Shown: piece by piece, positions 24,201-31,026 of the stretch
Numbering within the stretch: position 1 is the first letter of the stretch
How the letters are laid out: the number at the start of each line of letters is the position of its first letter
Assembly: GCA_012031145.1 (NCBI GenBank)
Contig: JAAUUH010000025.1
Coordinates: 1-34,163, forward strand
Length of the DNA: 34,163 nucleotides
Source: Oscillatoriales cyanobacterium SM2_2_1
GTDB taxonomy: Bacteria > Cyanobacteriota > Cyanobacteriia > Pseudanabaenales > Pseudanabaenaceae
Direction: 5' to 3'
Translations under genes and position numbers: made by a program
The notes under the pieces: generated by a model
The model's input: the letters and a program-made list of their open reading frames with translations, nothing else
What the model was told of the DNA's origin: nothing
Databases searched by the model: none

Positions 24201-25126
24201 CTATTGGGCGATCGCCCGCAGCCGGGCGCTGGCTTTTTCAATCGCATCAATATTGCCCGGATTGACCAAACCAAGGTATTCCATAGTCACCACCCGACCC
24301 TTACGAACCGCTGCCAAGTTGCGCCAGAATGATCGTCCTGCCAACTGGTTCTTTAGGCTTTCGCCCCCGCCAACTTCCACCAGAATGATCACATCGGGAT
24401 TTTCTTGAAGCACCCGCTCCGGCGACAGCGTGACATAGCCGCGATTGAAGCTGGTTCCTTGCACATTGGCAGTTACATTATTCATGCCAAACCGCTCTAG
24501 CATTGCCCCTGCCCAACTATTTTTATTAGGTGACAAAATGGGCTGGCTGCTGACCAAAACCAGAACCCTCTCCTGGCGCTTGGGTTGGGAGATCCCTATG
24601 GATTGGTAGCGGCGTAAAAGGGGCTGGGGATCGGTTCCAAGTTGGGTGGCGATGTCCCGGGTGAGGGCTTCCAATTCCGACCAATTGCGCACATCCGTTA
24701 GGGTGACGGGAATGCGCGATCGCCCCAATCGCTCCACTAGGGACTCATGGAAACTTTTGGCACCCCAGACCAAATCGGGACGGAGGGCAATAATTTGTTC
24801 AAGGTTGGGCTGCACCCGCCCTTGGCTGACCCTGGGAAGGGAGCGCAATGCGGGATTTTGCTCCGTGAGACTGCCCCCCGGCACCCCCACCAACACCTGG
24901 GGATTCAGTTTGGCAATAATATCCGCAGTCAAGGAGGTCAAGGCGATGACTCGTCGGGCACGCCGCTGGGTGGATGGGTTGGATTGGGCCAGGGGGCTTG
25001 CCGCCCTAAAGCCGCCTGGGGATAACGCTGGCTGAACCAACGATAAAGTTGGCGATAGAGTTGGATCGAAAGCCACAAGAGCGAGAGAGAGAAGTAGATA
25101 AGGTTGAGCCATTGACTTAGGGACAT
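24201..25126 (-). CDS. Periplasmic iron/heme ABC substrate-binding protein, probable frame break near the N-terminus
   Basis: A class III binding protein (PF01497, FecB/BtuF/HmuT type) that carries the ligand from the TonB receptor to the FecCD permease. The mature domain is clear: RRVIALTSLTADIIAKLNPQ, LVGVPGG, LPRVSQGRVQPNLEQIIALRPDLVWG, then the second lobe with LSPERVLQENPDVIILVE and a C-terminal YLGLVNPG. Two N-termini are possible. An uninterrupted frame from ATG 25112 gives MAQPYLLLSLALVAF. Alternatively ATG 25126 gives MSLSQWLNLIYFSLSLLWL with more natural codon use; it joins the domain as SGVP-RRVIAL if one base is added to a run of three G (plus strand, 24956-24958). The span from 25126 is one base short of a multiple of three, consistent with that, and gives 308 residues. 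I prefer the second reading but not strongly. Confidence 0.8.
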
Positions 25127-25229
25127 AAAAGGATATGGCAATAGAACGATGATTGACAAAACACGGAATCACTCCCTCACCACCTGCCGCTCCGTTGCAT
25201 TCCATCGACTGTCATCGCATCGAAAAGGG

Positions 25230-25253
25230 GCGGTAGTGAAAGCGGTAGTGAAA
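25230..25253 (+). repeat. Perfect 12-base tandem duplication
   Basis: GCGGTAGTGAAA occurs twice without gap in the spacer between the DUF3386 gene and the binding-protein gene, about 100 bases upstream of the latter. It is probably a small slippage duplication, although a regulatory role cannot be excluded. Confidence 0.55.
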
Positions 25254-25320
25254 AAAGTGCCGATCTAGGGGCCGCCATCATTGAGCCGTCAAAGCATTCA
25301 CGGCGAGAGAGCCAGACCCA

Positions 25321-25383
25321 AGCCTGTAAAATTCGACGGGAGCGGTAACGCCGATCCCGCAGGGCTGCCAGCTTGCATTGATG
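25321..25383 (+). repeat. Dispersed intergenic repeat, copy 2
   Basis: The partner of 4061-4122 (see there). It lies just after the stop of the DUF3386 gene, in the spacer that separates the first two genes of the minus arm from the transport genes. Folding of GCG-GTAA-CGC, flanked by GGGA and TCCC arms, is possible. Confidence 0.6.
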
Positions 25384-25389
25384 GCCACC

Positions 25390-26040
25390 CTAGGCTATCA
25401 GGCGCACATTAGCCAGAATCAGATGGCTGTAGGGCTGGTCGCTAGGGGCATAACGCTGGGTGCGATCGCTCAGAATGTAGTACCCGTCAACTTGAATGTA
25501 GTGATCCTCGTGCACAGTCTTTTCGTTTTGGGTTTCGCCGGTACTGGGATTGCTGTAGGTAGATTCATAGATCTCCGGGAGATACCCTAGGGGCGTGTTC
25601 TTGTAGGTGAGGGTATGAATGGTCACCACCATGCTATGGATGTGGCGGTGCACCATAGTGATAATCCGATCACGCACCCGATAGCGATCGCCCGTCGCGG
25701 CTCCATCCACCACGATTTCCACCGTGCCATCACTGAGACATTCACCAAAGGCAAAAGTATTCTTGCCGTGCACTTCGGCAAAGGAGCGGCGCACCCGATG
25801 GATAATCACCTCGCGCAGTTGCTCAAAAATCGCCTTCTCCCCTTCCCCATGATTGGAATCTGAAATCACAACCTTGAGGTCGGGAGTGACTTGGGCTTGG
25901 GCCTTAGTAGTCTGCTCTCCTTGAATTAGGGTCACCGCCGCCGTGAAGCCGGGAAATTCCCGATCCCAGGTATAGCGGTGCTCGTAGGCTTCTTGGAACA
26001 GTTCTTGGGCAGACAGGGATGTTTGTACGGATGGAACCAT
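25390..26040 (-). CDS. DUF3386 family protein
   Basis: A 216-residue protein of the DUF3386 family, found mainly in cyanobacteria and plants; its function is unassigned. The recognisable N-terminal pattern is FQEAYEHRYTWDREFPGFTA (15-34). No signal peptide or membrane helix is visible, so it is likely cytoplasmic. It has a striking histidine cluster: H131, H133, H135 and H142 (in TMVHRHIHSMVVTIH), plus H177 and H180 (in VHEDHY), which could bind metal or heme. It is preceded by the alpha/beta-fold gene with a 12-base gap and has AGAGG before its ATG, so the two are co-expressed. Its place inside a TonB/heme-type uptake island suggests a role in handling the imported ligand; this is inference only. 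Confidence 0.85.
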   Translation of the reverse strand: MVPSVQTSLSAQELFQEAYEHRYTWDREFPGFTAAVTLIQGEQTTKAQAQVTPDLKVVISDSNHGEGEKAIFEQLREVIIHRVRRSFAEVHGKNTFAFGECLSDGTVEIVVDGAATGDRYRVRDRIITMVHRHIHSMVVTIHTLTYKNTPLGYLPEIYESTYSNPSTGETQNEKTVHEDHYIQVDGYYILSDRTQRYAPSDQPYSHLILANVRLIA

Positions 26041-26052
26041 GGTGAAATACCT

Positions 26053-26799
26053 CTAAAAAAACATAGAAACAATCGATGGAGGCGGAGCATTGTCAGTAAC
26101 GCTAAGCTTTCGCCAAAAATCCTGAATCACCTCACCAACCTCCGTTGGTGACTGAAAATGGAAAAAGTGTCGCCCACGGGAAACAAGATGCAGGCGATCG
26201 CCTTTTTTGAACAACCTCTCCCACTGCCTCAGGGCATGGGGGGGCACCACCACGTCATCGGCGCTGCCGCATACCAGCAAGGGCACCGTCACCTGTGCTG
26301 CCGGGTAGGAGGCCAACCCCATGGGTGAATGGACGGAAAAACCAAGGCGCAGATCGCGATGGAGCAATGCCGCAAAACGGCGCGTGCCTTCCCGATCCCC
26401 CGAATCACAGAGCGCTTCAGCTATCTGCATCATCGCCGCAGCTCGGCAGCAGGGCCGCCGCCAGAAATGCTGGTAATACAGCCCAATCCAACTGTGGGCC
26501 ATGTTCGTTGCTACCGACAGAAGGGTAAGTGATCGCACCCGATCCGGTCGCTGCTGGGCATAGACCGCCGCCAACATCCCGCCCGTGCCATGACCGATCA
26601 AGTGAACTGGCTTTGCCAGCGTTTCCAAGTATTCCGATAGATAGGTCATCGCCTCATCTATAGAACATTCACTGTCTTCGCTGGCGTGGAAGTAGCTCCA
26701 TTGGGAGATTCCATAATCCCGACAAAGGTAGCGAATCAGTGGTAAGTCGAGGCGATCGCCACTGGGATGCGCGGTCAGAAATACAGCATTGGGCACCAT
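26053..26799 (-). CDS. Alpha/beta-hydrolase-fold protein lacking the nucleophile serine
   Basis: A 248-residue cytoplasmic protein with the alpha/beta-hydrolase layout: a strand, then a nucleophile-elbow sequence HLIGHGTGGMLAAVYAQQRPDRVRSLTLLS, a lid-like insert (about 100-160), VPLLVCGSADDVVVP (acid position D181/D182), and a late RGRHFFHF (His position 211). In the elbow G-x-Nu-x-G the sequence is G69-H70-G71-T72-G73, so the position normally held by Ser is Gly. Classical ester hydrolysis is therefore unlikely; it may be a binding protein or use another mechanism (T72 is next to the site). It is the first gene of the minus arm of the uptake island and is followed closely by DUF3386. Confidence 0.8.
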   Translation of the reverse strand: MVPNAVFLTAHPSGDRLDLPLIRYLCRDYGISQWSYFHASEDSECSIDEAMTYLSEYLETLAKPVHLIGHGTGGMLAAVYAQQRPDRVRSLTLLSVATNMAHSWIGLYYQHFWRRPCCRAAAMMQIAEALCDSGDREGTRRFAALLHRDLRLGFSVHSPMGLASYPAAQVTVPLLVCGSADDVVVPPHALRQWERLFKKGDRLHLVSRGRHFFHFQSPTEVGEVIQDFWRKLSVTDNAPPPSIVSMFF

Positions 26800-26879
26800 G
26801 GGAAAACCTAATTACCTGCAAATTACCTAGTGATTAACTATTGAAAAAGAATTCCAATAAAAATCGCCATTGCTCGCGG

Positions 26880-26907
26880 TTATTGAATGACTATTCAGAT
26901 TCAATAA
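26880..26907. promoter_or_regulatory. Inverted repeat, operator candidate
   Basis: TTATTGAAT (26880-26888) and ATTCAATAA (26899-26907) form a perfect 9-base inverted repeat around 10 bases. A shorter inverted pair, TGAAT/ATTCA, is nested inside it, and the motif CTATTCAG (26891-26898) is shared with the start of the tandem repeats upstream of the receptor. It is 81 bases upstream of the alpha/beta-fold gene. It fits a binding site for a dimeric regulator of the minus arm, for example Fur-like or AraC-type; the identity is unknown. Confidence 0.5.
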
Positions 26908-26927
26908 CGCACCATTTGGAGAAAAAC

Positions 26928-26958
26928 CCTAGGGAAAAAATGTTAGTTTTCCCCTAGG
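26928..26958. promoter_or_regulatory. Long hairpin in the divergent spacer
   Basis: CCTAGGGAAAA (26928-26938) pairs with TTTTCCCCTAGG (26947-26958) apart from one bulged C, around an 8-base loop. It is not followed by a T-run on either strand beyond the stem itself. It could be an RNA leader structure, an insulator between the arms, or the footprint of a small palindromic element. Confidence 0.5.
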
Positions 26959-27058
26959 TAACGATTCCACACAATGGACTCGATGTGTAATGGCTTAAAG
27001 ACAAGCTAATCTAAATGAGAAAGAAAGTCAACTAGAAATTTCTCTTTGTTGCTAAAAA

Positions 27059-27088
27059 TTGACATTAAGTAGGAATTTGCGCTAGGGT
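27059..27088 (+). promoter_or_regulatory. Sigma70-type promoter of the tonB operon
   Basis: A perfect -35 hexamer TTGACA (27059-27064) is followed after 18 bases by TAGGGT (27083-27088), which keeps the key TA....T positions of a -10 box. Transcription would begin near 27095, about 28 bases before the tonB start codon. Confidence 0.5.
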
Positions 27089-27122
27089 ACATGGGCTAGT
27101 AATTCAGACATATTAACGATCC

Positions 27123-28343
27123 ATGGTTTCAGGAATGGATGCCGCGCGATCGCGGGATCAGCAATTGACGCACCGCTCCTTGCTTTGGAGTGTTCCCTTC
27201 GTCCTAATCCTCCATATGGGGGCATTTTCGGTGATTAGTCGTGCCGGGCAGCAGGTTCGGGAATGGTCAGCCGAGCCCTCTATTGAGGTGTTGATTGTGG
27301 AGTCACTGCCGGAAGAACCACCCATCCCAGAAGTGATTCCAGAAAAGATTTCCAACCCTGCGGAAGTTTCCATCGCGGCGGACAACACCAGCACGGAGTG
27401 GGTGAAAGATGCACCTCCAGTTTCGATCAACTCCGCTACTGCTCCCACTGCGGAGCAGCAACCTCTGGCGGAGCAGCAACCTTTGGCGGAGCAGCAACCC
27501 AATTCCACCAAAACGGAGCCGATCAATCCTAAACCCGCAGCGGTTCTCACCCCCAATCCGGCTACGCCCTCGAATGCTACCAGCACCGAAGTTCCCAACA
27601 ATAGTCCAAACAATGTCCTGAATAATGCCCCAAACAATGATCACTCTCCTCGGGCGGTCAGTCCCTCGGCAACCCCAACCCACACATTCGGGGATCGCAT
27701 TCGGGCCCTGTTGCGATCGCCCTCTGTGCCCTCCACACCTTCAGTGTCCCCCGCAGCAACGCCCAGTGCTCCCGCTCCCCCATCCTCGGCACCGCCGGCC
27801 CAAACCGGCGGTCGGGTTGCCTGCGTCAGTTGTGACAAGCCCCAATATCCCGCCAGTGCCCGCGATCGCGGAGTGCAAGGTACTGCGCGGGTTAGTGTGG
27901 ATGTTGATGGCAACGGCAACGTCATCCATGTGCGCCTAGTCAGCAGCAGTGGTGATGCCGACCTTGACCGAGCGGCGATCGCCCAGGCCCGCCGATGGCG
28001 CTTCACCCCTTCCGACACGGGCAAATCCGGTGTATCTGCCCGCGTCAACTTCCAATTAGATCGACCGAGTGTCCCGCCGCCCAAAAACACCGAACCAAAG
28101 CCTCTGCCGCCCAAGCCCCCTACCGAGGCAGTCGCGCCCCTTCCCGCCACCAAGCCACCCACAGAGCAGAACCCCGCCCCTGCTTTGCCCACCCCCCCCG
28201 CCGAAGCAGTTGCCCCTCCAGTAGTCCCCAATCCACCGGCTGAAGCGATTGCGCCCATTGCGCCACCGCCGTCACTACCCGCTGAACCCGTTGCTCCCCC
28301 AGTAGCCCCACCGCCGCCACCCGCCGAGCCCCTAGCCCCATGA
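27123..28343 (+). CDS. tonB: TonB energy transducer with proline-rich linker and unusual proline-rich C-terminal tail
   Basis: A 406-residue TonB-family protein that couples the proton gradient harvested by ExbB/ExbD to the outer-membrane receptor. One N-terminal membrane helix (about 20-39) carries H31 in LILHMGAF, at the place of the functional His of TonB. A long Pro/Ala/Asn-rich spacer (about 60-230) follows, with a tandem EQQPLA repeat and an Asn-rich stretch. The TonB C-terminal domain spans about 231-312 (CVSCDKPQYPASARDRGVQG, VDGNGNVIHVRLVSSSGDADLD, ARRWRFTP). Normally this domain ends the protein; here about 94 more residues of repeated (A/T)E(A/P)(V/I/L)AP-type motifs follow. It starts the plus arm of the uptake island; its stop overlaps the exbB start. 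Confidence 0.9.
   Translation: MVSGMDAARSRDQQLTHRSLLWSVPFVLILHMGAFSVISRAGQQVREWSAEPSIEVLIVESLPEEPPIPEVIPEKISNPAEVSIAADNTSTEWVKDAPPVSINSATAPTAEQQPLAEQQPLAEQQPNSTKTEPINPKPAAVLTPNPATPSNATSTEVPNNSPNNVLNNAPNNDHSPRAVSPSATPTHTFGDRIRALLRSPSVPSTPSVSPAATPSAPAPPSSAPPAQTGGRVACVSCDKPQYPASARDRGVQGTARVSVDVDGNGNVIHVRLVSSSGDADLDRAAIAQARRWRFTPSDTGKSGVSARVNFQLDRPSVPPPKNTEPKPLPPKPPTEAVAPLPATKPPTEQNPAPALPTPPAEAVAPPVVPNPPAEAIAPIAPPPSLPAEPVAPPVAPPPPPAEPLAP
27451..27500 (+). repeat. 18-base tandem repeat inside tonB
   Basis: Two 18-base units (27451-27468, 27469-27486; one mismatch) and a partial third unit encode the repeated sequence EQQPLA in the TonB linker. It is an in-frame minisatellite that can alter linker length without breaking the gene. 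Confidence 0.85.
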
Positions 28344-28975
28344 TGAATGCGATCGCCGAACTAATGGTCAAAGGCGGGCCCACCATGTACCCGCTCCTAG
28401 CTTCTTCCCTACTCTCGACCTGCCTGATTGTCGAGCGCTCCCTTTTTTGGCTGCGCACCTCCCGCCGCCAAGGTCGGCTTGTGCGGCTGATCCTCAGCCA
28501 CTACGGCGAATCTCCAGATGTAGCCCGAAAGTACCTAGAGGAGTCCCTTGATCTTCCCATCGCTCGGATTTTTTTGGCGGCGATCGCCCTCGACCATCCC
28601 AATCCAGAAGAATTCCGCCTGGCCCTTGAAAGTGCCGCCCAAGCTGAAATTCCAATTCTTAAGCGATTTGTGACACTATTAGACTCCATCATCACCCTCG
28701 CCCCCCTCCTCGGATTGCTAGGCACTGTTACCGGACTGATGGTCTCCTTCGCCTCCATTCAATTCGGTGATTTTTCGGGAGAGCGGGCTGCCCAGGTCTC
28801 TGCTGGCATCAGCGAAGCCCTGATTACTACCGCCGCCGGCCTGGTCATTGCCATTTTTACGTCTTTCTTCGCTAATCTGTTTCGAGGCTTTTACCAGCGC
28901 CAGTTCTATCTGATCCAAGAATATGGCGGTCAGTTGGAACTCACCTTTCGCCGATGCCACTATCGAGGAGAATAA
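28340..28975 (+). CDS. exbB: ExbB/TolQ/MotA family proton channel
   Basis: A 211-residue inner-membrane subunit of the TonB motor. Three helices: about 15-35, about 113-135 (SIITLAPLLGLLGTVTGLM, the family's signature) and about 150-175 (EALITTAAGLVIAIFTSFFANL). The ATG at 28340 overlaps the tonB stop; a second ATG follows immediately at 28343. The stop overlaps the exbD start by one base (TAATG). The order tonB-exbB-exbD with overlaps indicates a stoichiometric, translationally coupled motor. Confidence 0.93.
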   Translation: MMNAIAELMVKGGPTMYPLLASSLLSTCLIVERSLFWLRTSRRQGRLVRLILSHYGESPDVARKYLEESLDLPIARIFLAAIALDHPNPEEFRLALESAAQAEIPILKRFVTLLDSIITLAPLLGLLGTVTGLMVSFASIQFGDFSGERAAQVSAGISEALITTAAGLVIAIFTSFFANLFRGFYQRQFYLIQEYGGQLELTFRRCHYRGE

Positions 28976-29376
28976 TGCACCTGCCCGACGAGCCTGAGCT
29001 ACCCCCCACCATTAATGTTACTTCCCTAATTGATGTCACTTTTTCTATTCTGGCTTTTTTTGTCCTCTCCTCCCTTTTTCTCTCCCAAAACCTAGGCATT
29101 CCCGTCAACCTACCCACCGCCACCACCGCCCAGTCGCAGGCTAAACTCCGCGTCTTTCTCTCGATTCAGAAAAATGGGGCCCTCTTTTTAGACCGCCAGC
29201 CCATTGCCCAGTCCCAACTTGCCATCGCCCTAAACCGTCGTCGTCAACCCAACCAGGAGCTCACCGTGGCCCTCCAAGCCGACGAATCCTTACCCCACGG
29301 ACGCATCATCGAGGTGATGGATATTCTTCGCCAAGTTAAGGGGGTCAAACTGGCGATCGCCACCCGCAGAAAATAG
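28975..29376 (+). CDS. exbD: ExbD/TolR family biopolymer transport protein
   Basis: A 133-residue bitopic protein. The membrane helix (about 18-38, SLIDVTFSILAFFVLSSLF) contains the essential proton-carrying Asp at D20. The periplasmic domain follows (VFLSIQKNGALFLDRQPI, ending ILRQVKGVKLAIATRRK). The ATG at 28975 shares a base with the exbB stop and has GAGGAG just upstream; an earlier in-frame start at 28954 would lie within exbB and is not used. It works with ExbB and TonB to energise the receptor. Confidence 0.92.
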   Translation: MHLPDEPELPPTINVTSLIDVTFSILAFFVLSSLFLSQNLGIPVNLPTATTAQSQAKLRVFLSIQKNGALFLDRQPIAQSQLAIALNRRRQPNQELTVALQADESLPHGRIIEVMDILRQVKGVKLAIATRRK

Positions 29377-29396
29377 CCCCCCCGGGATTCCAGACT

Positions 29397-30188
29397 ATGA
29401 CCCAAATGCTCCCCCACACCCTTGAACTCCACAATCTCAGCGGCGGTTACGGCCCAGTCCCCATCATTGCCGATGTCACGTTCACCCTCAGCCAAGGGCA
29501 CTGGCTCACCATTCTCGGTGCCAATGGCTCCGGTAAGTCCACCCTTCTCCGCCTCATCAGTCATCTCCTGCCCTCCACTGCCGGAACAGTGCTTCTCTCT
29601 GGGCGAACCATCCACCACCAACCTCAGCGCCAAATCGCTCAGCAACTGGCGATTCTGCCCCAATCCCCCCCCATCCCCGAGGGCATCACGGTCTATCAAT
29701 TGGTCAGCCTTGGGCGAACGCCCCACCAAACTTGGTGGCAATGGGAACTGGATGCCAACGGCAAAAAACAGGTTGCGGCTGCTCTGGAGCGCACCGATCT
29801 CTGGGAACTGCGCGATCGGGCGATCGCCAGCCTCTCCGGCGGGCAACGGCAGCGGGCCTTTCTAGCGCTAGCTTTGGCTCAGTCCGCCCAAGTTCTTCTC
29901 CTCGATGAACCCACCACCTACCTCGACATCCGCTACCAACTGGAAATTCTGGAACTTCTCAGTCAACTCAAGCGCACCGAATCCCTGTCCCTTGTTGTTG
30001 TCCTCCACGATATCAACCTAGCCGCCCGCTATAGCGATCGCCTGGCCCTAATGCGACAGGGCTCCCTCTTTGCCCTCGGCTCCACTGCCGATGTGCTCAC
30101 CCCTGAGAACCTCCGCGCCGTCTTTGAAGTGAATGTCTCCATTCTCGCCACACCCTACGGCCCCCAAGTTATTCCCCTTCCTTCCTAA
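29397..30188 (+). CDS. ABC transporter ATP-binding protein, FecE/HmuV type
   Basis: A 263-residue ATPase of an iron-chelate or heme importer. Walker A GANGSGKST (41-49), Q-loop LPQ (about 87-89), signature LSGGQ (146-150), Walker B VLLLDEP (166-172), D-loop YLD, and switch H204 (VVLHDINLAARYSDR). The C-terminal part resembles HmuV/FecE. It is the last gene of the plus arm, 20 bases after exbD. Its natural partners are the FecCD permease and binding protein at the far end of the minus arm, about 8 kb away; no other permease is near. Confidence 0.92.
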   Translation: MTQMLPHTLELHNLSGGYGPVPIIADVTFTLSQGHWLTILGANGSGKSTLLRLISHLLPSTAGTVLLSGRTIHHQPQRQIAQQLAILPQSPPIPEGITVYQLVSLGRTPHQTWWQWELDANGKKQVAAALERTDLWELRDRAIASLSGGQRQRAFLALALAQSAQVLLLDEPTTYLDIRYQLEILELLSQLKRTESLSLVVVLHDINLAARYSDRLALMRQGSLFALGSTADVLTPENLRAVFEVNVSILATPYGPQVIPLPS

Positions 30189-30265
30189 TTGCTAAGGTGG
30201 AGCAAAATCTGAAAGGATAGTGAGGATAAATAGATACATAAAAGGCGATGTAAGAGTTGCCAAAA

Positions 30266-30819
30266 TGCCCTGAAGGCAGGTCAAAGGTCATTTCAGGAAA
30301 TGCTACTGTGAAACATGGCAAAATCCGCAATGGCAAACAGAAATATCGTTGTCATCAGTGCGGTCGGCAATTTGTGGAACATCCCAGAAATAAATTGACT
30401 AGCCATTGGCTTGCGCTGGCGTAGCCAGTGCAACTAAAAATCCCATTAACAAACTATTGGCAAACTATCGATAAGCTATCGATAAACTACTGTTAGAGAA
30501 AGTCCCCTTGGCAGGCATTGTCGGAGTTACAGATTTTTCAGAGCCTTGGCTGCAAAATCATGTGAACCGCAAATACGTAACGGTGCCGCAACAGGTGGAA
30601 AGGCTGTCAAAAAAAGGCGTTTAACCATATCAATGGGACAAGATGTGTTGACCAATGCGCTTGCCGAACTGTCGTTCGTGGAACATAGCAGTCAGGAATA
30701 ACGATAGGGCCGCTTTGAATGTGAATAGCCGTGAAATCGCAGGAATGTTTATTGATTCTTGCTCTAATGGAGTGCAAAAGGGTTGTGGCAATCCTTGCCA
30801 TCTGCGTACTATAGTCAAT
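30266..30819 (+). pseudogene. IS1-family transposase remnant, 5' and central part
   Basis: Translating short stretches in changing frames gives pieces of the IS1-type InsA/InsB proteins. The first is a zinc-ribbon: CPEG..., KHGKIRNGKQKYRCHQCGRQ, FVEHPRNK (30266-30393). Then LLLEKVPLAGIVGVTDFSE and PWLQNHVNRKYVTVPQQV, a helix-turn-helix (about 30485-30600). Then LTI...QWDKM and REIAGMFI (about 30620-30752), and WQSLPSAYYSQ (about 30786-30819). At least three stop codons and several frameshifts interrupt it, and one zinc-ribbon Cys is lost. It is an inactive relic. Confidence 0.75.
30405..30429 (+). repeat. Short palindromic insertion in the transposase relic
   Basis: TGGCT (30407-30411) and AGCCA (30423-30427) pair around CGC/GCG inner arms. 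It sits exactly where the InsA-like frame is lost, so it may be a small mobile palindrome that inserted into the relic. Confidence 0.4.
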
Positions 30820-30858
30820 TTAATTAAGAGCGACATAGTCAATTTAATTAAGAGCGAG
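30811..30858 (+). repeat. 24-base tandem duplication
   Basis: ATAGTCAATTTAATTAAGAG plus CGAC (30811-30834) is repeated at 30835-30858 with one final mismatch. It begins where the transposase similarity ends. Confidence 0.85.
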
Positions 30859-30938
30859 ACAATTACAGTTGTTTTGAGTACTATTACTCCCCTCGCCCTT
30901 TATGGGAGAGGGGCTGGGGGTGAGGGCGAGATTGTCTC
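30856..30938. repeat. G-rich palindromic intergenic element
   Basis: Outer arms GAGACAAT (30856-30863) / ATTGTCTC (30931-30938) and inner arms CTCGCCC (30892-30898) / GGGCGAG (30924-30930) form nested inverted repeats. The core GGGAGAGGGGCTGGGGGTGA resembles a G-rich palindromic repeat that recurs in spacers of many cyanobacterial genomes (from general knowledge, not checked). Nested inverted repeats fit a non-autonomous (MITE-like) element inserted in the transposase relic. Confidence 0.6.
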
Positions 30939-31026
30939 AAATAAATCTGAAATAGCTATAACACGATGCTCCAGGGTTTACTGATTTTTGATCGGACTGG
31001 GAGAGGGGATTTTTCCTTGTCAGTGA

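Larger units (their letters stand above)
26800..27122. other. Regulatory spacer between the two arms of the uptake island
   Basis: A 323-base, AT-rich, gene-free region between the divergent alpha/beta-fold gene and tonB. It contains an inverted repeat (26880-26907), a long hairpin (26928-26958), a 10-base palindrome AGAAATTTCT (27034-27043), a sigma70-type promoter for tonB (27059-27088) and an ATTCAGAC motif (27102-27109). The last motif is identical to part of the repeats upstream of the receptor. No perfect Fur box of the 7-1-7 type was found. Confidence 0.7.

Noticed and set aside
24956-25112. Overlapping gene in the second frame at the start of the binding protein
   Set aside because: More simply explained as the real N-terminus of the binding protein, displaced by one missing base.
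30655-30984. 109-codon open frame in the scar region
   Set aside because: Its middle is a fragment of the IS1-type transposase and its end runs through tandem and palindromic repeats.
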